A stretch of DNA of 64,000 bases from Salinimicrobium flavum (GTDB lineage: Bacteria; Bacteroidota; Bacteroidia; Flavobacteriales; Flavobacteriaceae): assembly GCF_042684505.1 (NCBI RefSeq), contig NZ_JBHULT010000010.1, positions 372,001-436,000 of the forward strand, read 5' to 3'. Both the position numbers and the translations under genes were made by a program. Below, piece after piece: positions 19,784 through 28,219 of this stretch (position 1 is the stretch's first letter; each line of letters opens with the position of its first letter). Under the pieces are notes generated by a model that saw only the letters and a program-made list of their open reading frames with translations, ran no database searches and was not told the DNA's origin.

Positions 19784-20842
19784 ATGAAAGAAGTAAAAGC
19801 ATACGCGGCCCATGCTGCGGAAAAAGACCTGGAGCCTCACGCTATTAGCCGCAGGGAACCAGGACCCGAAGATGTCGAGATCGAAATTTTATATTGCGGG
19901 GTTTGTCATTCAGACATTCACACTGCCCGTAATGAATGGGGAGGTACAAGATATCCTGTGGTTCCCGGCCATGAAATAGTAGGCAAGATCACACGTACAG
20001 GTGAGGCTGTTACCCGTTTTAAGGAAGGGGAAACCGTAGGTGTAGGTTGTTTTGTTGACTCCTGCGGCCACTGTGAAAACTGTGAAGAAGATCAGGAACA
20101 ATATTGCCTGAATGGAGTAACTGCCACTTATAATTCCCCGTCACGGGTCGAAAAAGAAATTCACACTTTTGGGGGGTACTCTACCCACATTGTTGTGAAG
20201 GAAGATTTTGTCTTAAAAATATCAGATAAATTGCCACTACATGCCGTCGCTCCCTTACTTTGCGCCGGGATCACTACCTATTCCCCTTTACGTTTTTGGA
20301 ACGTAAAAAAAGGTGATAAGGTCGGAGTGGTAGGTTTAGGGGGCTTAGGCCACATGGCTGTAAAACTGGCTTCCTCTATGGGAGCAGAAGTTACCATGTT
20401 GAGCCGATCTCCTGAAAAAGAAAAGGACGCTGAAGATTTGGGTGCTGCTCATTTTGAACTTACTACCAGTGAGGAAAATGTAAAAAAACTTGCAGGTACT
20501 TTCAACCTCATCATCAATACTGTTTCTGCACAGCATGATTATAATCAATATATGAAAATGCTGAAAACGAATGGAGTGATGGTTTTACTTGGTATTCCAC
20601 CTGAACCTTCTGCAGTACACGCCGGCCCCTTGATCACGAGCAGAAGAAGCCTGGTAGGTTCTCTGGTTGGCGGGATCAGGGAAACCCAGGAAATGCTTGA
20701 TTACTGTGCAGAGCACGATATCGTGTCAGAAGTGGAAATGATCAACATTGATCAGGTTAACGAAGCCTATGAACGCACCCTTAATTCAGATGTTCGCTAC
20801 AGGTTCGTTATCGATATGAAGTCACTAAAAGATAAAAATTAA
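19784..20842 (+). CDS. Zinc-dependent alcohol dehydrogenase (YahK/cinnamyl-alcohol-dehydrogenase type)
   Basis: A 352-residue medium-chain dehydrogenase/reductase. Catalytic zinc ligands are visible in CGVCHSDIH and PGHEIVG; the structural zinc site is CGHCENCEEDQEQYC; the Rossmann motif is GLGGLGHMAVK. Proteins of this type are NADP(H)-dependent and reduce a broad range of aldehydes, so detoxification of reactive aldehydes is a plausible role. It starts 3 bp after the glgB stop and is followed 18 bp later by an OsmC gene, so it is very likely in the glgE-treS-glgB operon. The specific substrate is unknown. Confidence 0.88.
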   Translation: MKEVKAYAAHAAEKDLEPHAISRREPGPEDVEIEILYCGVCHSDIHTARNEWGGTRYPVVPGHEIVGKITRTGEAVTRFKEGETVGVGCFVDSCGHCENCEEDQEQYCLNGVTATYNSPSRVEKEIHTFGGYSTHIVVKEDFVLKISDKLPLHAVAPLLCAGITTYSPLRFWNVKKGDKVGVVGLGGLGHMAVKLASSMGAEVTMLSRSPEKEKDAEDLGAAHFELTTSEENVKKLAGTFNLIINTVSAQHDYNQYMKMLKTNGVMVLLGIPPEPSAVHAGPLITSRRSLVGSLVGGIRETQEMLDYCAEHDIVSEVEMINIDQVNEAYERTLNSDVRYRFVIDMKSLKDKN

Positions 20843-20860
20843 TTAACTTAAACCATAAAA

Positions 20861-21274
20861 ATGATAAGAAAAGCTACTGCCGTTTGGCACGGAACCCTCA
20901 AAGAGGGTAAAGGAACACTTTCAACCCAGAGCAAGACCCTGGAAAATACTCCATATAACTTCAAAATGCGTTTTGAAGATGAAAAAGGAACAAATCCTGA
21001 AGAATTGGTTGGTGCAGCCCATGCCGGTTGTTTTACCATGCAACTCTCTGCCAACCTTGCTAAGAATGATTTTAATCCTGCAGAATTGGAAACTGAAAGC
21101 CAGATCACCTTTGAAAATGCTACTGTAAGTAAATCACACCTGATCCTCAAAGCAAAAGTTCCCGGGATTTCACAGGAAAAATTTGATGAACTGGTAAAAG
21201 ACGCAAAGGAAAATTGTCCTATTTCAAAACTTTTGAAAGCTGAAATAACTATAGAAACAACCCTAAACGGGTAG
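20861..21274 (+). CDS. OsmC-family peroxidase
   Basis: A 137-residue OsmC/Ohr superfamily protein. It has the two family cysteines, in AAHAGCFTM and ENCPIS, and the typical N-terminal WHGTLKEGKGTLS strand. OsmC proteins are thiol-dependent peroxidases that reduce organic hydroperoxides and are induced by osmotic or stationary-phase stress in other bacteria. It is the last gene of the rightward operon and is followed by an intrinsic terminator. Pairing with trehalose and glucan genes fits a stress operon. OsmC is favoured over Ohr by overall similarity to the OsmC branch, but the two are not fully separable by eye. Confidence 0.9.
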   Translation: MIRKATAVWHGTLKEGKGTLSTQSKTLENTPYNFKMRFEDEKGTNPEELVGAAHAGCFTMQLSANLAKNDFNPAELETESQITFENATVSKSHLILKAKVPGISQEKFDELVKDAKENCPISKLLKAEITIETTLNG

Positions 21275-21293
21275 TTCATGTGATTAAGTTGAA

Positions 21294-21328
21294 GGGGAGA
21301 TTCCTGCATTGGAATTTCCCCTTTTTTT
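21294..21328 (+). terminator. Intrinsic terminator of the glgE-osmC operon
   Basis: An 11-bp stem with one G-U pair (21294-21304 with 21311-21321), a 6-nt loop and a run of seven T. It lies between convergent osmC and ftsH. Confidence 0.85.
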
Positions 21329-21343
21329 ATAAACCTGTAATAT

Positions 21344-23257
21344 TTATATTCTTTTCTTCTCTCCGAGGATCTTACTTATCTCCTCTTTTTGAAGGGTTTC
21401 TTTTTGTATGAGTTCATTTGCCAGTTGTTCCAACTGTTCCCGGTGCGAAGTGAGGATCTCACTGGTTTTCTCATAGGCCATATTGATCAGGGACTGTACT
21501 TCTTCATCAATTTTTTCCGCGGTTTTCTCACTATAGGGTTTATGAAGGGATTGGCTCATTTTTCCGGTAGAATCGTAGAAACTCAGGTTTTTAAGTTCTT
21601 TGCTAAAGCCATAGAACACGATCATATTATAGGCTTGTTTGGTCGCTTTTTCCAGATCATCTACCGCATTAGAGGAAACTTCTTCAAAAAAAAGGTCTTC
21701 AGCTGCGCGTCCTCCCAGCATGGTACAAAGAGCATCGAAGAACTCAGATCGTGTAATGATCTGGTGTTCTTCAGGCAAATACCATGCGGCTCCCAGGGAA
21801 CGACCGCGGGGAATAATGGATACTTTCTGTACAGGCTGCGCATGTTTTAAAAACCACGAGGTGGTAACATGACCTGCTTCATGGTAGGCAACCCTTTTCT
21901 TCTCTTCACTGGTGATTATCTTGCTCCTCTTTTCCATTCCGCCAACCACCCTGTCAATAGCATTAAAAAAATCATCCCGGTTTATTTCTTCCTGTTCCTT
22001 ATGGGCAGCGAGTAGAGCTGCTTCATTGCATATGTTCGCAATATCTGCACCTGAAAATCCCGGGGTTTGTGCCGCGAGCAAATCTGAATCCACATCAGCG
22101 CCCAGTTTAAGGGGTTTCATATGAACCTCAAAAATGGCCTTGCGTTCTGTGAGGTTGGGCAGCTCCAACTGGATGTGCCGGTCAAACCTACCGGGCCGCA
22201 ATAGTGCAGGATCCAGAATGTCCCCCCGGTTGGTAGCCGCAAGTACGATCACACCGGTATTGGTTCCAAATCCATCCAATTCTGCCAGTAACTGGTTAAG
22301 GGTACTATCCCTTTCATCGCTTTCATGAAAGAAAGAGGTACCACCTCTCGCCCTTCCTATGGTATCAATTTCATCTATAAAGATGATACTAGGGGCCTTT
22401 GCCTTCGCTTTTTTAAAGAGATCACGCACCCTTGCAGCCCCCACTCCAACAAACATTTCAATGAATTCTGAACCTGAAAGGGAAAAGAAAGGGACTCCTG
22501 CTTCTCCCGCGACCGCTTTGGCCAATAAGGTTTTACCGGTTCCGGGAGGACCCAAAAGAAGGATACCTTTGGGGATCTTGGCCCCAAGGCGCTGGTATTT
22601 ATCGGGTGCCTTTAAGAAATTGACCAACTCATAGATTTCTTCCTTTGCCTCTTCCAGTCCGGCCACATCTTTAAAAGTTATGGGGCTCTCCTCCCCTTTT
22701 TCCATTACCCTTGCCTTCGACTGACTAAACCTGGTCATGGAAGATTCTCCGGTCATGCGACTTGAAAACCGGCGAAGAATGAACATCCAGAACAGAATGA
22801 GTAACCCCAATGGCAGGATCCAGGATAAGATCTCCCCGCCCCAATTCTCTCTGCGGCTGTAGGTAACATTCACCTGCTCTGCCAGCTGGTTTTTTTCCTG
22901 TGCCTGCTGCAATTGTTCGTGGAAGACCTCTACAGAACCTATATTAAAGAAATAATCAGGACCGGCAGGGCTTGATTGTTCAAACAGGCTTTGAGTATCT
23001 TCAGCTGCAGGATCCTTTTCCTCCTGCTTTTTCAGATAAACCTCTACCCGAAGATTATTCACCACATCGAGCCGGGACACCCTTCCAGGGATCAATAATT
23101 CCTTTTCAAATTCATTCCAGGCGATCTCCGGCACCGGGGGCTGCCGGTTAAAGAACCAAAGCCATACAAATATCCCGAAAAAGATAATATACAACCACCC
23201 CAACCCTGGTTTTGTGCCGGGTGTTGAACTGGTTTGAGGATCTTTTTCCGGTGTCAT
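21344..23257 (-). CDS. ftsH: FtsH-type ATP-dependent zinc metalloprotease
   Basis: A 637-residue membrane AAA+ protease. It has two transmembrane helices (about residues 20-37 and 148-168) flanking a periplasmic domain, an AAA module with Walker A GPPGTGKT (236-243), Walker B IIFIDEID and the second region of homology ending LRPGRFDR, then the metalloprotease motif HEAGH (459-463). It degrades membrane and selected cytosolic proteins as a hexamer. It stands alone with its own upstream region, which holds a TGAC-N4-GTCA palindrome. Its place among stress genes suggests it could be an accessory paralogue of a housekeeping FtsH elsewhere, but that cannot be judged from this window. Confidence 0.95.
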   Translation of the reverse strand: MTPEKDPQTSSTPGTKPGLGWLYIIFFGIFVWLWFFNRQPPVPEIAWNEFEKELLIPGRVSRLDVVNNLRVEVYLKKQEEKDPAAEDTQSLFEQSSPAGPDYFFNIGSVEVFHEQLQQAQEKNQLAEQVNVTYSRRENWGGEILSWILPLGLLILFWMFILRRFSSRMTGESSMTRFSQSKARVMEKGEESPITFKDVAGLEEAKEEIYELVNFLKAPDKYQRLGAKIPKGILLLGPPGTGKTLLAKAVAGEAGVPFFSLSGSEFIEMFVGVGAARVRDLFKKAKAKAPSIIFIDEIDTIGRARGGTSFFHESDERDSTLNQLLAELDGFGTNTGVIVLAATNRGDILDPALLRPGRFDRHIQLELPNLTERKAIFEVHMKPLKLGADVDSDLLAAQTPGFSGADIANICNEAALLAAHKEQEEINRDDFFNAIDRVVGGMEKRSKIITSEEKKRVAYHEAGHVTTSWFLKHAQPVQKVSIIPRGRSLGAAWYLPEEHQIITRSEFFDALCTMLGGRAAEDLFFEEVSSNAVDDLEKATKQAYNMIVFYGFSKELKNLSFYDSTGKMSQSLHKPYSEKTAEKIDEEVQSLINMAYEKTSEILTSHREQLEQLANELIQKETLQKEEISKILGEKKRI

Positions 23258-23310
23258 GGGTTCTTGAATAAAGTGTCTTTATAAAGTTCAGATAAACTGG
23301 TCTAGTTTGG

Positions 23311-23326
23311 AATGACATTGGTCATT
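23311..23326. promoter_or_regulatory. Palindromic operator candidate upstream of ftsH (AATGAC-N4-GTCATT)
   Basis: A perfect 6-bp-arm palindrome with a 4-bp spacer, centred about 61 bp upstream of the ftsH start codon. The same TGAC-N4-GTCA core occurs at 32593-32604 and 43730-43741. The 5-4-5 layout resembles Crp/Fnr-family sites, but the binding protein is unknown. Confidence 0.45.
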
Positions 23327-23390
23327 ACTAATCGGGGAGGGCAAAAAATTCCCGGGAGTTCGTCGAAGGATTTTATTATAACAGAATAAC

Positions 23391-24425
23391 TTAGGAATCT
23401 GCGATCCTCAACACTTTTGCTCCCTTTGTATTTCCTTCTTTAAGTTCTCTCAATGCAGCATTTGCTTCGTTCAAGGGAAATTCTGTAACCACTGGTTCTA
23501 TGCCGGCTTCTGCAGCAAGGTGAAGGAATGCCCGCACGTCACCGGCTGTAACATTTGCAACAGATTTAATCTCCTTTTCCAGCCAAAGATGATCCGGGTA
23601 AGAAAGCTGCAGCAACTCCTCTTTGTCTTTTTCTTCCTTTCGAATGGCATTAATGACCAGCCTGCCTCCTTTTTCCAGGTTTCCAAGGGCCTCTACCACA
23701 GGTTTCCAGGCCGGGGTGGTATCAATGATGGCATGCAATTTTCCAGGAGGGGGAGCAGCAATATGTCCGGCCCAGGTTGCACCCAGATCCAGAGCGAATT
23801 CCTGTTCGCGGAGATTCCTTGAAAAGACGAAGATCTTTGATTCCGGATATTTGTGACGTACCAGCTTTAACACAAGGTGCGCGGAAGCACCAAAACCCAT
23901 GAGGCCAAGATTCTGCCCGTTCTGCAAATTGGTAAGGCTAAGACTACGAAATCCTATGGCTCCTGCACAAAGCAAGGGAGCAGCGGCTGCATTTGAAAAG
24001 AATTCAGGGATGGGATGGACATATTTTTCGGGAGCTGTCATGAATTCGGCATACCCACCATGAACATCCCTGCCGGTCGCAAGAAAGGCATCACACAGGT
24101 TTTCTTTTCCGGTCTTACAGTACTCACATTTTCCGCAGGTAGAGAAGATCCAGGCTACTCCTACCCTGTCCCCTATTTTGACCTTACTAACTCCATGGCC
24201 CGTATCTACTATTCTCCCCACGGCCTGATGCCCCAAAATAATCGGGTAAAATGAAGGAGGTGTCCTGCCCTCTATTTCATCAAGTTCAGTATGGCAAACT
24301 CCGCACACATAAGTTTCTATAAGCACCTCCCCCTCCCCTGGCTCAGGCACGGGAACGTCTGCCAGCCTCAACGGACCTCCATGCGTTGTAAAAGACGAAT
24401 TTCTATCGAGGACCATGGCTTTCAT
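23391..24425 (-). CDS. Zinc-binding alcohol dehydrogenase family protein (AdhA-like)
   Basis: A 344-residue medium-chain dehydrogenase. Catalytic zinc ligands are in CGVCHTELDE and GHQAVG; the structural zinc site is CGKCEYCKTGKENLC. The nucleotide-binding loop reads GLMGFGASAHLV, with GFGASA in place of the common GxGGxG, as seen in the AdhA/cytosolic ADH-like branch. It probably oxidises or reduces alcohols and aldehydes. It is the last gene of a leftward series beginning with the ATP-grasp ligase and lies 11 bp after the Pro-rich small gene. It is clearly different from the other dehydrogenase in the window at 19784. Confidence 0.87.
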   Translation of the reverse strand: MKAMVLDRNSSFTTHGGPLRLADVPVPEPGEGEVLIETYVCGVCHTELDEIEGRTPPSFYPIILGHQAVGRIVDTGHGVSKVKIGDRVGVAWIFSTCGKCEYCKTGKENLCDAFLATGRDVHGGYAEFMTAPEKYVHPIPEFFSNAAAAPLLCAGAIGFRSLSLTNLQNGQNLGLMGFGASAHLVLKLVRHKYPESKIFVFSRNLREQEFALDLGATWAGHIAAPPPGKLHAIIDTTPAWKPVVEALGNLEKGGRLVINAIRKEEKDKEELLQLSYPDHLWLEKEIKSVANVTAGDVRAFLHLAAEAGIEPVVTEFPLNEANAALRELKEGNTKGAKVLRIADS

Positions 24426-24436
24426 AAGCTTAAGTA

Positions 24437-24631
24437 TTAAAAACCCGATAGAGGTGATTCCTCAGGAAATTCAGGATTTGGTTCTACGGGTACATCTGGA
24501 GGAAGCGGATTGGGCTCCTCGGGTGCAGGTTCCGGAAGTTTCTCCGGCGGTACAGTTGTAGGCGGTTCCTCTGGTGGTGTGATCGCCGGCTCTTTAGGTG
24601 GATCTGTAGGTTCCTGAAATCTGATTTTCAT
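24437..24631 (-). CDS. Small proline/glutamate-rich protein of unknown function
   Basis: A 64-residue protein made almost wholly of Pro, Glu, Thr and Val in short PPE, PEEP and EPNP blocks, with no hydrophobic core, signal peptide or cysteine. Its ATG overlaps the TGA of the upstream PEBP gene (ATGA), the usual mark of coupled translation, and it is followed 11 bp later by a dehydrogenase. That supports a real gene despite low complexity. No family is recognised. It might be an unstructured linker-like protein, or a substrate of the peptide ligases encoded upstream, which is speculation. Confidence 0.55.
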   Translation of the reverse strand: MKIRFQEPTDPPKEPAITPPEEPPTTVPPEKLPEPAPEEPNPLPPDVPVEPNPEFPEESPLSGF

Positions 24632-25083
24632 GATCTTTGGTTTTTAGAATAAAGTCCGATTAATTCCCCTTCAGCAATGATGTTCTTTTTCATGGCATTT
24701 TCCAGGACCTGTTTTTTGGCGCCTTCTTTTAGATTGAGACTTGTTTTCAAGGCATATACTTTAAAGAAGTAGCGGTGGGTACCCGAAGGCGGACAAGGTC
24801 CACCGTAGTCATGCCGTCCAAATGAATTTATCCCTTCATCCCCCGGCAGGGTATTTTCAGCGATCGTTTCTGAAGGAGGGATATTCCAAACCAGCCAGTG
24901 GTCCCAGATACCATTGGGCGCATCGGGATCTTCAACAATGATCACCAGGCTTTCTGCTTCAGGGGGAATTCCCGTGATCTTCAAAGGGGGATTAATATCT
25001 TCCCCATCACAGGTATATTTTTGGGGGATCATTTGTTCATGATCAAAAGCGGGACTTTCAACTGTTAATCTTGATACTGCCAT
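24628..25083 (-). CDS. YbhB/YbcL-family phosphatidylethanolamine-binding-like protein
   Basis: A 151-residue PEBP-fold protein. The ligand-pocket signatures are visible: CDGEDINPPL, VIIVEDPDAPNGIWDHWLVWNIP and YGGPCPPSGTHRYFFKVYAL. Bacterial members such as YbhB have no settled function; they are described as Raf-kinase-inhibitor-like. No signal peptide, so cytosolic. It starts 14 bp after the kinase-like gene and overlaps the Pro-rich gene by 4 nt, so it belongs to the same leftward transcript. Confidence 0.9.
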   Translation of the reverse strand: MAVSRLTVESPAFDHEQMIPQKYTCDGEDINPPLKITGIPPEAESLVIIVEDPDAPNGIWDHWLVWNIPPSETIAENTLPGDEGINSFGRHDYGGPCPPSGTHRYFFKVYALKTSLNLKEGAKKQVLENAMKKNIIAEGELIGLYSKNQRS

Positions 25084-25097
25084 AGTTTTTCTATTGA

Positions 25098-26165
25098 TTA
25101 CACATTATTATTTTCAGGCTCATTAGCCATGTTCAAGTTAAGAAGTTCAGCATATTTTTTTGAAAGGGCGAGAGATTTATGAGCTTTTTTGATCCACTTT
25201 TCATCCTCACGATATTGTGGTTCTTTTAAATGCCAAATCGCAAATTTTGTGCGAAGGGCGGCTTGCTTGCTCTTATAAAAATTCTTCAGGGAAACCGGGA
25301 TGTAATCATTGGTGAGCTCTTCATATTTACCAAAAAATATCGCTCCGGTTTCCTCACTTCCCTGTAGTTCACATTCAACTGCCAGGAATGCCAGTTCCTG
25401 GGCACAGTCCTGGATACGAAGCTCTTTACTGAATTCAAGGCGATCAATGATCACGGGATCTTTTCTTAAGCAAATATGTTCGGGTTTAAGATCGCCATGG
25501 GCCTCGATGACCCTACCTTCCTTCAGCCTTTGGTCAAAGATCCCTGCTTTCGAGTTAAGGAATAGAAGTTGTCTTTTGTAGACCTTCCTGAGAAGGTCCT
25601 TTGGCAGTTCAAAGTCAGGATCCATCAACTCCCTATGGTTTATGGTGATCCTTTCTTCCAGCTTTTTCCGGTATTCTTTTGGATCCATATCTACGGCAGG
25701 AGCTTCTTTATAGAATAGTGCCAGTTTAACAGCGGCTTTTTCCAGTAATTCGGGATCGATTGTATCCATTGCAATAGCCCGGTCAAGCATAGAGTTTTCA
25801 TCCAGACGTTGCATTTTGACCAGCCAGTCTATGGTAACCCCTTCTGCGTCAAAACATAGCTGGTCATTTTTCAACTTGAGGGCGACAACCCCGATATAAA
25901 CATCCGGAGCCAGGCTTTTATTCAGCCGGACTTCCTCATTACAATTGAACTTTCGGGCATCAGGAGTAGTGAAATCTATCGTATTTACTTTTACCGGTTT
26001 CTTTAGCTTATAAACAAATAAGGGAGTAAGAAAAAGATAGGACATGTGCGTCTCTTTGGTCTCAATCCTGGCTGGATTTTCCGGGTAATTCTTCCGGTCC
26101 TCTAAAAAAGCTACCTTTCTGGAAGTACTTATGGTTTCAAGATTAATTTGCCCGTGCTGGTTCAT
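25098..26165 (-). CDS. Aminoglycoside-phosphotransferase-like kinase (COG2187 type)
   Basis: A 355-residue protein with a kinase-like fold. The catalytic loop is EAHGDLKPEHICL and the metal-binding Asp follows in VIIDRLEF. The N-terminal THMSYLFLTPLFVYKLKKPV segment with its Lys is typical of the COG2187 family, which in many bacteria is fused to a P-loop ATPase; that second domain is absent here. The phosphate acceptor is unknown and antibiotic resistance should not be assumed. It lies 89 bp after the FGase-like gene and 14 bp before the PEBP gene. Confidence 0.8.
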   Translation of the reverse strand: MNQHGQINLETISTSRKVAFLEDRKNYPENPARIETKETHMSYLFLTPLFVYKLKKPVKVNTIDFTTPDARKFNCNEEVRLNKSLAPDVYIGVVALKLKNDQLCFDAEGVTIDWLVKMQRLDENSMLDRAIAMDTIDPELLEKAAVKLALFYKEAPAVDMDPKEYRKKLEERITINHRELMDPDFELPKDLLRKVYKRQLLFLNSKAGIFDQRLKEGRVIEAHGDLKPEHICLRKDPVIIDRLEFSKELRIQDCAQELAFLAVECELQGSEETGAIFFGKYEELTNDYIPVSLKNFYKSKQAALRTKFAIWHLKEPQYREDEKWIKKAHKSLALSKKYAELLNLNMANEPENNNV

Positions 26166-26254
26166 GCCGAAAGATCAGTGTAGTGCATCTTAAATTTACG
26201 GCATTTTTTTACAGGCTAAAATGATAATTAACGGTAATTTGAGAATGCTTCCTT

Positions 26255-26959
26255 TTATTCTTCGGAAGATTTACTGCACGGGAGTACTTCAGAAAGGGCT
26301 TTAAAGATGGTATTTTTGATAGGGTTATTCATCAGGTTTCTTTTGGTGAATTTCTGGTTCACCTCTATTTCAATTCCGCAGTAATTCTGCCAAAACTTTT
26401 TCCGCAGAAAGGTGGTGAAACCATCGGCAGTGCCCCGGTAAGGGTAATTGAAACGCACCTGAAGGTCGGGATCCTGATCGCCGATCGCTTTTTTGAACGC
26501 CGTGCAAAACTCCTTTTCTCCTGCTCTTTTTGGATCATAAAGCAACCCGATATCAGCGTTGCGAACCTGCCCGGCAAGCACCGGCGTAAAGGTATGTACA
26601 GATAAATGGAGGACCTCTTCCTCGCCAGAAATGGTTTCCCTTATCTCTTCTTCGACAGAATCCCGGTAGGGGAAATAAAACTTTTCCAGCAGTTTAGCTT
26701 TTTCCGGTTCGGTAAGGTCCCGGCTAAATTCGGAGAACAACTGTGGGTGGTGTAAGGATCTATTGGGTTCTACCAAAAGCCTGCTCACAGTATGAAATTT
26801 GTCAAAAAATGCTATTTTCCGAAGTTCCTTGAACAGATCCAGGGCGCCGGGATCATAACCTCTGTGGGAATCCAGGATCTTTCGGGCTCCGGTGAAAAGG
26901 TGGCGGTATTCTTTAGGAACCCCGTTACCTGCGTGTTCACATGTAAGGATGAGTCTCAA
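26255..26959 (-). CDS. N-formylglutamate amidohydrolase-like hydrolase
   Basis: A 234-residue protein of the FGase family, zinc-dependent amidohydrolases related to M14 carboxypeptidases. It opens with LTCEHAGNGVP, the family's first metal-binding segment, followed by SHRGYDPGALDLF and later LSVHTFTPVL. The best start is a TTG at 26959, because an in-frame stop lies two codons upstream and any later start would cut the first motif. It follows the GCS2-type ligase by 27 bp. In known clusters, such hydrolases occur beside ATP-grasp and GCS2 ligases rather than in histidine degradation. No hut genes are present, so a role in trimming an amide-linked product is inferred. Confidence 0.82.
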   Translation of the reverse strand: MRLILTCEHAGNGVPKEYRHLFTGARKILDSHRGYDPGALDLFKELRKIAFFDKFHTVSRLLVEPNRSLHHPQLFSEFSRDLTEPEKAKLLEKFYFPYRDSVEEEIRETISGEEEVLHLSVHTFTPVLAGQVRNADIGLLYDPKRAGEKEFCTAFKKAIGDQDPDLQVRFNYPYRGTADGFTTFLRKKFWQNYCGIEIEVNQKFTKRNLMNNPIKNTIFKALSEVLPCSKSSEE

Positions 26960-26986
26960 AATTTATTTTTTAAAGATTCTCCAAGA

Positions 26987-28219
26987 TTACGATGAGGGTT
27001 TTGCATCGAACAATCTGTTTTCCTGCAGGCACCTCCCCAAGTCCTTGTATACTTCCAGTATTTTTTCTTCGGAAGGATTTTCTCCCAAGGCTGTTAATAT
27101 TCTTGTGGAAAGACTTCCTTGTTCAAGAATGGTTTCAATAATACTTCTGTGCGTTTCAGAAATAGTATCACGCACCAGGAAGTATAATTTCTTCCAAATC
27201 TCCCCAACAGTTGCCGAAGGTGAAATATCAAAAACAGCAAGGAAAGCTTCATTGGTTACCACTGTATCTTCAGCATCTTTAATCACTTCATCAAAGATCT
27301 CGAAAAGGTCATTTTCATGCCATTTCTTCTGATCTTCCAGCGCGATAAGCTCCTCACTGACCAGTAATTTCAGAACCCCGATGATAAAGACAGCAATTGC
27401 GACATCTGCAGCAGGACATTCCTGAATATCGATCACCCTGATCTCAATAGCGTTCCTGTCAAACCTGGCAATCGCACCGCGGGAGTTCAGGAAATGGTGA
27501 TCCAGGATATTCCCGGCATCATGGGGCCGTATTGCTTTGTTAATAGGTTCAAAGATCCCGTCAAAATACTCTTTTCTGCTGAAAAGTTGTTCGGGGATGA
27601 CCTTACCGGTCATTTGTGGTATTTCCTTTTGATTGGTCTTGTAAACATGCATCCTGGCATCTTTATACCCGGTAAATTTACCTTCGAAGACCGGAGAGCT
27701 GGCACTAAGCCCGGGTATAATAGGCAGAAGTAGTCGCACTGCCGCATGCAGACGTTCAAATTCAGTGTCATCATAGAAAGGCAGGTTGATGTGCATGCTC
27801 TGCACATTGCTCCAGCCATGACCCCTGCAGTCAAAAATACGGTTGTAAAGCTCGTATATCCTGCTGTAGTTGTGTTGCCACAGCTTCATTTCGGTTTCGG
27901 GATGCATTAAGGGATGTGCTGCAGTGGGAAGCAACTGAGTACCGAGATCTGCAAGAAGCTTGTTCATCTCCTTTACATTTTCAGCGAATAAATCCCCCAG
28001 CTGGTCAAGATCTGCAGTGGGACCGTTGGTCTTCATTTCCACTACATGCGCCACCAGCTCATTGCTCCACTCGATCTCCCCGTTCTCAACATCTGATACA
28101 AGGGAACCGTGCTTTTTTATCATTAATTGATCTACAATGGGATTGACCTTAAGATCTGCCTTGTGCACCAACATGTACTCCAGCTCTATACCGTAAACTT
28201 CAAAAAGGTGGTAGCTCAT
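26987..28219 (-). CDS. GCS2-type carboxylate-amine ligase (glutamate-cysteine ligase-like)
   Basis: A 410-residue member of the GCS2 branch of the glutamine-synthetase-like fold. The N-terminal metal-binding strand reads YGIELEYMLV; another conserved region is IEIRVIDIQECPAADVA. These enzymes use ATP to join an amine to a carboxylate, classically gamma-glutamyl-cysteine formation. The start codon overlaps the stop of the ATP-grasp gene (ATGA), so the two ligases are co-translated. No ordinary glutathione synthetase is beside it. The true substrates are unknown; a dipeptide-like or conjugated metabolite is inferred. Confidence 0.83.
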   Translation of the reverse strand: MSYHLFEVYGIELEYMLVHKADLKVNPIVDQLMIKKHGSLVSDVENGEIEWSNELVAHVVEMKTNGPTADLDQLGDLFAENVKEMNKLLADLGTQLLPTAAHPLMHPETEMKLWQHNYSRIYELYNRIFDCRGHGWSNVQSMHINLPFYDDTEFERLHAAVRLLLPIIPGLSASSPVFEGKFTGYKDARMHVYKTNQKEIPQMTGKVIPEQLFSRKEYFDGIFEPINKAIRPHDAGNILDHHFLNSRGAIARFDRNAIEIRVIDIQECPAADVAIAVFIIGVLKLLVSEELIALEDQKKWHENDLFEIFDEVIKDAEDTVVTNEAFLAVFDISPSATVGEIWKKLYFLVRDTISETHRSIIETILEQGSLSTRILTALGENPSEEKILEVYKDLGRCLQENRLFDAKPSS

